Positions 59,361-64,000 of a DNA stretch of 64,000 bases are shown piece after piece. Every line of letters starts with the position of its first letter. Positions within the stretch are counted from its first letter, which is position 1. The DNA comes from Gymnothorax reevesii (Eukaryota > Chordata > Actinopteri > Anguilliformes > Muraenidae). The translations under genes were made by a program, and so were the position numbers. The stretch covers positions 12,793,167 to 12,857,166 of the forward strand of contig CM056587.1 of assembly GCA_029721435.1 (NCBI GenBank). Direction: 5' to 3'. The notes beneath the pieces are model-generated. The model was not told where the DNA came from and ran no database searches. It saw only the letters and a program-made list of their open reading frames with translations.

Positions 59361-61614
59361 TCGCGCAGTTAGGAATGAGACATATCAGAGTACCGACTAA
59401 TTTGCTGTGTCTAAATTAATTTGCTCGATGATCTAATTTTCCTGCATCAACTATGTTTTGAGAAACACTTTTTTACAGAGTTCAGTACAGCTCAGCAAGC
59501 ATTTATACTGCAAGAGTGGTCCAAGTTTTCCATAATGATAAGTTATTGAAATTCATAATTTATTGTGCATTCAGACAATGGCTCCATGAACTGATCAAAA
59601 GCTAGTTTAGATGAATATCATGAGTCTCTGAAGTTCATTCAGAGGAATTGCTTCCTGTGTGAAACCTTGATGTGAATTTCTTGTAAGTGTCAGGAAAACA
59701 CGGAACCTTTTCACCTTGCGTGCTGAGAAACAGATGCAAAAATGGTGTCCCACACAAAACGCATCATTTTCTTCCATTTTTGTTCATTGCTCAAACTCTT
59801 AGGCAATGCATTCTTCTGAGGTATGATCTTTGTCAGAAATAAATCTATCGAATGGCTTTTTGTGGACAGCTTATTCTGAAGAGCAGCATGCTTTCATTAT
59901 TTATTTAATATGGCTTGTATTGTGGAGGAATGATGTCCTCTCCTGTAGCTGCATGTTTTGTGGTTATGTGCTGACGGATTTCTTTACATTGCTCTCAGGT
60001 GAATGATGGCATCGAAATTATGGCTTTGGCTTCAGTGAGGTTTGGGAGGGGAAAAGATCACATGATTCAAGTGAACACATGAAATGTAATAACATATAAT
60101 GATTAAGTATTTGCTATGATGAGGGAATTATTTCATTGTTTTGCTGGATATAAAGTCTATATGAATAGTACTATGAGTAGATTAAATATGAACATTGGAT
60201 TTCATATGCATAGTCAGCTGCCCCTAACGCCCATTTGACATGGAAGCGGGTGCAAACGTGCCGTTAAGTAGGTATATAGACACACACACACACACGCTCT
60301 CAAATAAAAACTCTGGTACTATATGTTCTTGCCTAATAAGACTGGTGTTTATGTAGCTCCAGTGTTCTTATTTCTCTGTCGCAATATCATTAAGTTTTTG
60401 GTTTCTTTGCTGTATTATACTGTAGTATTTTATCGACTGTATTTTATTAGTAGTTATGAGACAGTAAACACAGCATAGGTTTATCTATATTCCATATCCG
60501 CTTGCTGTAAATAAAAGGATGTTTTTTCAGGGACCCCAAGCAGCCTGTTATAGTGCAGTATATCTTGTTCCAGAGTAAAATTAATGAAATGCAGAAACTA
60601 AAGTCCTCTTCATTTCAGGAGTGTCAATGCTGCACATTGTTACCATGGGTAAATAATTGGAAAATGTTGCGCTGAATAACGGACACATCTCCTGTATGAA
60701 TGGACCCGTATGCTGTTGTCTGAGTAGACTGTGTGGGAGTAGATGGGTCAAATGCCTTTGGAACAGTCTGTTCTGCTCTATGTCTTGCAGTCAGATTATA
60801 GCGCTGCCGAGCCGCAGCGTCTGGAGTTTCACATTGAAGAGCATCTTTGACTGGCTCTGTGAACAGATCCTATAGCTGTGGGTGGCTGAGTAGCCTGCCT
60901 TTAGCTGTAGAGGTATAGGGTTTCTGATAAGCACATTGGTAAAGACAAAATTATCTTCTTGTGTTACTCTCTTTGGCATCGGCCTATATGCTTTGACAGG
61001 TTAGCATGCCTACTTATGCTACCCCCTTTAAAATTCAGTCTTGTTGGCTGTTATGTGCTGGGTTTTCAAACATGGAACTGAAGCACCCTGGACAAAACCA
61101 GAACCTTCAAATCTCATACTCAGTGGTTTACTTGGCAGTTTTAAGAATTAGGGGCTTGGAATAAAACATACAGACTCACATGCGACCGTGCAAAACAGCT
61201 GCAGCAGAAAGATTGATTCTGCCGGTTGCCTTTCTTGGGTGTGTGGTGGTGTTCTGATGACCATGAGGTTTCTTCAGACAGTATAATACAGTAACTTCTT
61301 ACTCTACATGAGGCTGCTGATTCTGCTGTTTCATCTTTATTGATCCAGAGAATAGGTACTCTTCTACTAGTGATCTGTCTAAATTAACTGGTTTCTATAC
61401 CTGGGGAGCCAAACGCTCCAGAGTCCTACTGAGAAACTCCTGATTCATCTGGTCTCTTCCATATTCAGACTTCTGAAGCATCCTCAGCGGAAGTGGAACC
61501 AGTAGTGTGTGAGAGAGCTTTGCTGTTGCAGGGGTAAGCGGCTCTGAGCTGCTAGAAGTAACCATGCTCTCACTGACTGGGGCTAAAGTGTTGCACTTGC
61601 TCATGGTCGTGCAC
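58441..61614. other. Intron of col18a1; TG and CA microsatellites
   Basis: Holds a 14-T run near 58855-58870, a (TG)n at 59328-59357 and a short (CA)n at 60281-60296. No later col18a1 exon (laminin-G-like or Gly-X-Y) is recognisable. Confidence 0.5.
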
Positions 61615-61950
61615 TGTGCCCTGTTAGTTGCAGCATGCCATGTCAGCTGCAATGTGTCCTGTTAGCTAATGTTTGCTCTCTTGGTTGCCGTGAGTCTTGT
61701 GAGCAGCAGTGTTCCCTGTTAGCTGCTGTAAGCTTTATTGGCAGCAGTGTGCTCTGGTAGCTGTTGTAAGCTTTATTAGCAGCAGTGTGCTCTGGTAGCT
61801 GTTGTAAGCTTTATTAGCAGCAGTGTGCTCTGGTAGCTGTTGTATGTTCTGTTAGCTGCAGTGTCCCCTGTTAGCTGTTGTAAGCTCTGTTAGCTGCAAT
61901 GTGCCATGTGAGCTGCTGTCAGCTCTGTTAGATGCAATGTTCCCTGTTAG
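61615..61950. repeat. 38-bp minisatellite, first block
   Basis: The unit is AGCAGTGTGCTCTGGTAGCT followed by GTTGTAAGCTTTATTAGC. At least two neighbouring copies (about 61740-61830) are almost identical, while flanking copies carry CCCTGTTAGCTGC variants. Confidence 0.92.
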
Positions 61951-62440
61951 CCAGCAGCCGTACCGCTATTCAATCTGCCCCAGTCGTGTGGCTGAAGCTA
62001 AACAGGTGTGGGCTTGGTTAGTACTTGGAAGGTAGACTACCGGGGAAAACTAAGTTGCTGCTGAACGAGGTGTTGGTGGGTCAGTAGTTTGCGAGCTTGT
62101 GGAATAATCCCCAGTGCAGTGATGGGGATACTGTACTGAAGGAGATGTCATATTTTGGATGAGAAGTTAAACTAAGGTCCTGACCCTCTGTGGTCATTAA
62201 AGATCCTATGACCCTCTTCAACAAGAGTAGAGGGTTCCCTGGGGTCATGGATATATTCCCAACCTGGCTCTTTCAACCTGCCACCTAATCATCCCCTGAT
62301 CTGATTGGCTGTGCAATTTGTCATCTCCCTCTCCACCTCAACCCCCCAGGGCTCCCTTGAAAAATAGATTTCAAGCTCAGTGGGACTTCCCTGGTTAAAT
62401 AAAGGTTCTACAAAAAAAATATAATAAAATAATAATAAAA
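61951..62440 (+). mobile_element. 5S rRNA-derived SINE (SINE3 type)
   Basis: The first 110 bases resemble 5S rRNA: CAGCAGCCGTACCGC at the start, then GAAGCTAAACAGGTGTGGGC and TTGGTTAGTACTTGGAAGG, which hold the internal polymerase III promoter, then AGACTACCGGGG. The body includes CTGTGGTCATTAAAGATCC and TTCCCAACCTGGCTCTTTCA, and the 3' end is CCTGGTTAAATAAAGGTTCT with an A-rich tail. It inserted into the 38-bp minisatellite. It is not a functional 5S gene because the sequence is diverged and continues into the SINE body. Confidence 0.88.
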
Positions 62441-62655
62441 ATAGCTGCTGTAATTTCTGTTAGATGCAATGTCCCTTGTTAGCTGCTGTAAGCTCTGCTC
62501 GCTGCTGTGTCCCCTATTAGCTGCTGTAGGCTCTGTTAGATGCAATGTCCCCTGTCAGCTGCTATAAGCTCTGTTCGCTGCTGTGTGTCCTGTTAGCTAT
62601 CATATACTCTGTTAGCTGCAATGTGCCCTATTAGTGGCAGTGTGCTCATTGGCTT
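62441..62655. repeat. 38-bp minisatellite, second block
   Basis: The array resumes after the SINE with TAGCTGCTGTAA..TGTTAGATGCAATGTCCC units. Confidence 0.9.
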
Positions 62656-64000
62656 TGCACCTCAGTCACTGGTGTTGGGCTGACTTTGCACAGTTGTCCA
62701 TGGGGCGCTGTACTTCATGTCTGCAACAGCTACATGTCACGGGACACCTGCTCTAAAAGAGAATGATTTATCTCCTTGCTGTTCACGCTTCCAGAATTAT
62801 ACCCTTCATATAAGCACATATTTTTTTAATCAGGTTTATATGCCTGCATTAAATCTGAAAGCTTTCTCATGGGAAGCGCTACAGCCCAGCTTGAGAGTTG
62901 TACAATAATTCTTTCCCCATGGACCATAGACTCTCACGAACATTCTGTATGGGTTGACAAAATGGCTGTCGTGGGAAGATGTATGCCTATTGTGCCCTGT
63001 TCTGTCTATGAGCAGTGGAGGGTGGGACGGCCTCTGCATTCTGTGGGTTACAAGGGTTCCTGTGTCTGCCTGGGATGCCAGAATGTCTTTTTTTTTAAAT
63101 CTGTTTGGCGGGGGTTGTCGGGGACAGTCAAGGACAAGCCCACCCCATACCCCTTATCCCTGAATATGACAAGCAAGAAGTACCAGTGCTGTCATGAGAA
63201 GAAGCACTGGTCTGGTATGGGGGTCTTAGGCGTGTCCCAGTTGGCCATTGTGTGCTTATATTTTGTGACCCAATGGGATGGTTTGGTGAACAGAGCCATT
63301 GATAAACAGATTCCAAGCCAACCTTTTCTCCATTCCAAAACACATTTTATTCATTTCATTTGAGAGAGCAGTCTGTTTCACAGAGCAATGCGTTATACGC
63401 CATTCTGGGGCTTCCTGAGAACTCATGGTTTTATGTTGGTATTCTGGCAGCTAGCTTGACTGTTCTGTCCAATTTGCCATTTGATACAGTGCAATGCTAC
63501 ATTTTCTGTCCAAAAGTGGTTGTAATCCTTATGAAAAAAAGAAAGCCCTTGCCAGAACTATATGATTATATGAGGTCAGTTGTGTGGTATGACCAGTTCT
63601 GTAATAAGCATAAACTGCACTATGGGGTATTTTGCTTCATGTTGGCCATGGCTGTGAAACTGTGTTCCATTAGAGGACAGTTGGAAGAGTGCCAATAATT
63701 AATTAGCTAACAGGGCACACTGTACATTCCTCTATTACTGCCCTTAAATTACCTTCCAGTGCTTGTCACGCTTCTAGGGAGATCATATTCATTGATCTGT
63801 CTTTTCATGTTGGGCCAAGTAAAATCCAAATACACTATTTGGAAATGCTCAAATAGTCAATTAAATAGTAAGTCTATTTTTTAGTTCCCAAAGCTGTTCT
63901 GACATTCAGGGGAGGAGATTTGCGGTTGATAGTGTGCATTGTATAGACACAGAAACGACAGAATACGAGCCCAGTAAAATCTTAATGGAGAGATGAGCTC
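62656..64000. other. Noncoding, no recognised feature
   Basis: Plus-strand open stretches at 62869-63363 and 63360-63698 have no recognisable domain, no collagen repeat and no convincing splice-bounded exon. They may be chance. A diverged dispersed repeat cannot be excluded. Confidence 0.4.

Noticed and set aside
61951..62065. Functional 5S rRNA gene
   Set aside because: Sequence is diverged from 5S, has no clean T-run terminator at the expected place and continues into a SINE body with an A-rich tail.
62869..63698. Possible further exons or a small gene downstream of col18a1
   Set aside because: No recognisable domain, no collagen Gly-X-Y pattern, no laminin-G-like motif.

Overview
The window looks like ray-finned fish nuclear DNA. 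Evidence for this is Tc1-like transposons, a tRNA-derived SINE with a GGATGG tail, 5S rRNA-derived SINE3-type elements, an L1-Tx1 LINE tail, long CA/TG microsatellites and many minisatellites, with a single recognisable vertebrate gene. There are no bacterial operons, CRISPR arrays or phage genes. The species cannot be determined from the sequence.

The one protein-coding feature I can support lies at 57252-58434 (+). It is the large 5' coding exon of collagen XVIII alpha-1 (col18a1) that belongs to the alternative-promoter, long isoforms. It holds a signal peptide, a DUF959-type N-terminal module and a complete ten-cysteine Frizzled-like domain, and it ends at a good splice donor in phase 1. 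No later col18a1 exon (laminin-G-like/TSPN, collagenous, endostatin) is recognisable before the window ends. In mammals this exon sits behind a second promoter, tens of kilobases downstream of the first promoter and its two short exons. The gene-empty 57 kb to its left is therefore plausibly the large intron of the short transcript; this is inference, since no upstream exon is visible.

Layout. 1-0.8 kb: Tc1-like transposase relic (-). 3.1-3.9 kb: block of direct and inverted short repeats. 5.77-6.12 kb: tRNA-SINE with a perfect 13-bp target duplication. 12.1-13.8 kb: 5'-truncated L1-Tx1 LINE ORF2 relic (+). 14.6-16.0 kb: 32-bp minisatellite split by foreign inserts. 23.9-24.2 kb: about 50-bp minisatellite. 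26.6-28.3 kb: internally deleted Tc1 element carrying two nested MITEs. 29.8-30.3 kb: 40-bp minisatellite. 32.2-32.5 kb and 35.1-36.0 kb: MITEs and a second Tc1-clade relic. 40.2-42.5 kb: large near-palindrome with arms of about 0.97 kb, one arm carrying a TTAA-flanked piggyBac-type MITE. 43.2-43.8 kb: another MITE. 44.3-49.2 kb: two adjacent minisatellites interrupted by at least four insertions. 50.5-50.8 kb: polypurine tract. 53.7 kb and 61.95-62.44 kb: SINE3-type elements. 57.25-58.43 kb: col18a1 exon. 61.6-62.7 kb: 38-bp minisatellite split by the second SINE3.

I did not find a previously undescribed multi-gene system. The most noteworthy items are the long foldback with an internal 'empty site' control, the minisatellite and transposon pile-up at 44-49 kb with a GC-rich hairpin, and a 39-bp in-frame duplication that adds an extra cysteine just after the Frizzled domain. 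Element family names are assigned by eye from memory of typical fish repeats and have not been checked against a repeat library.
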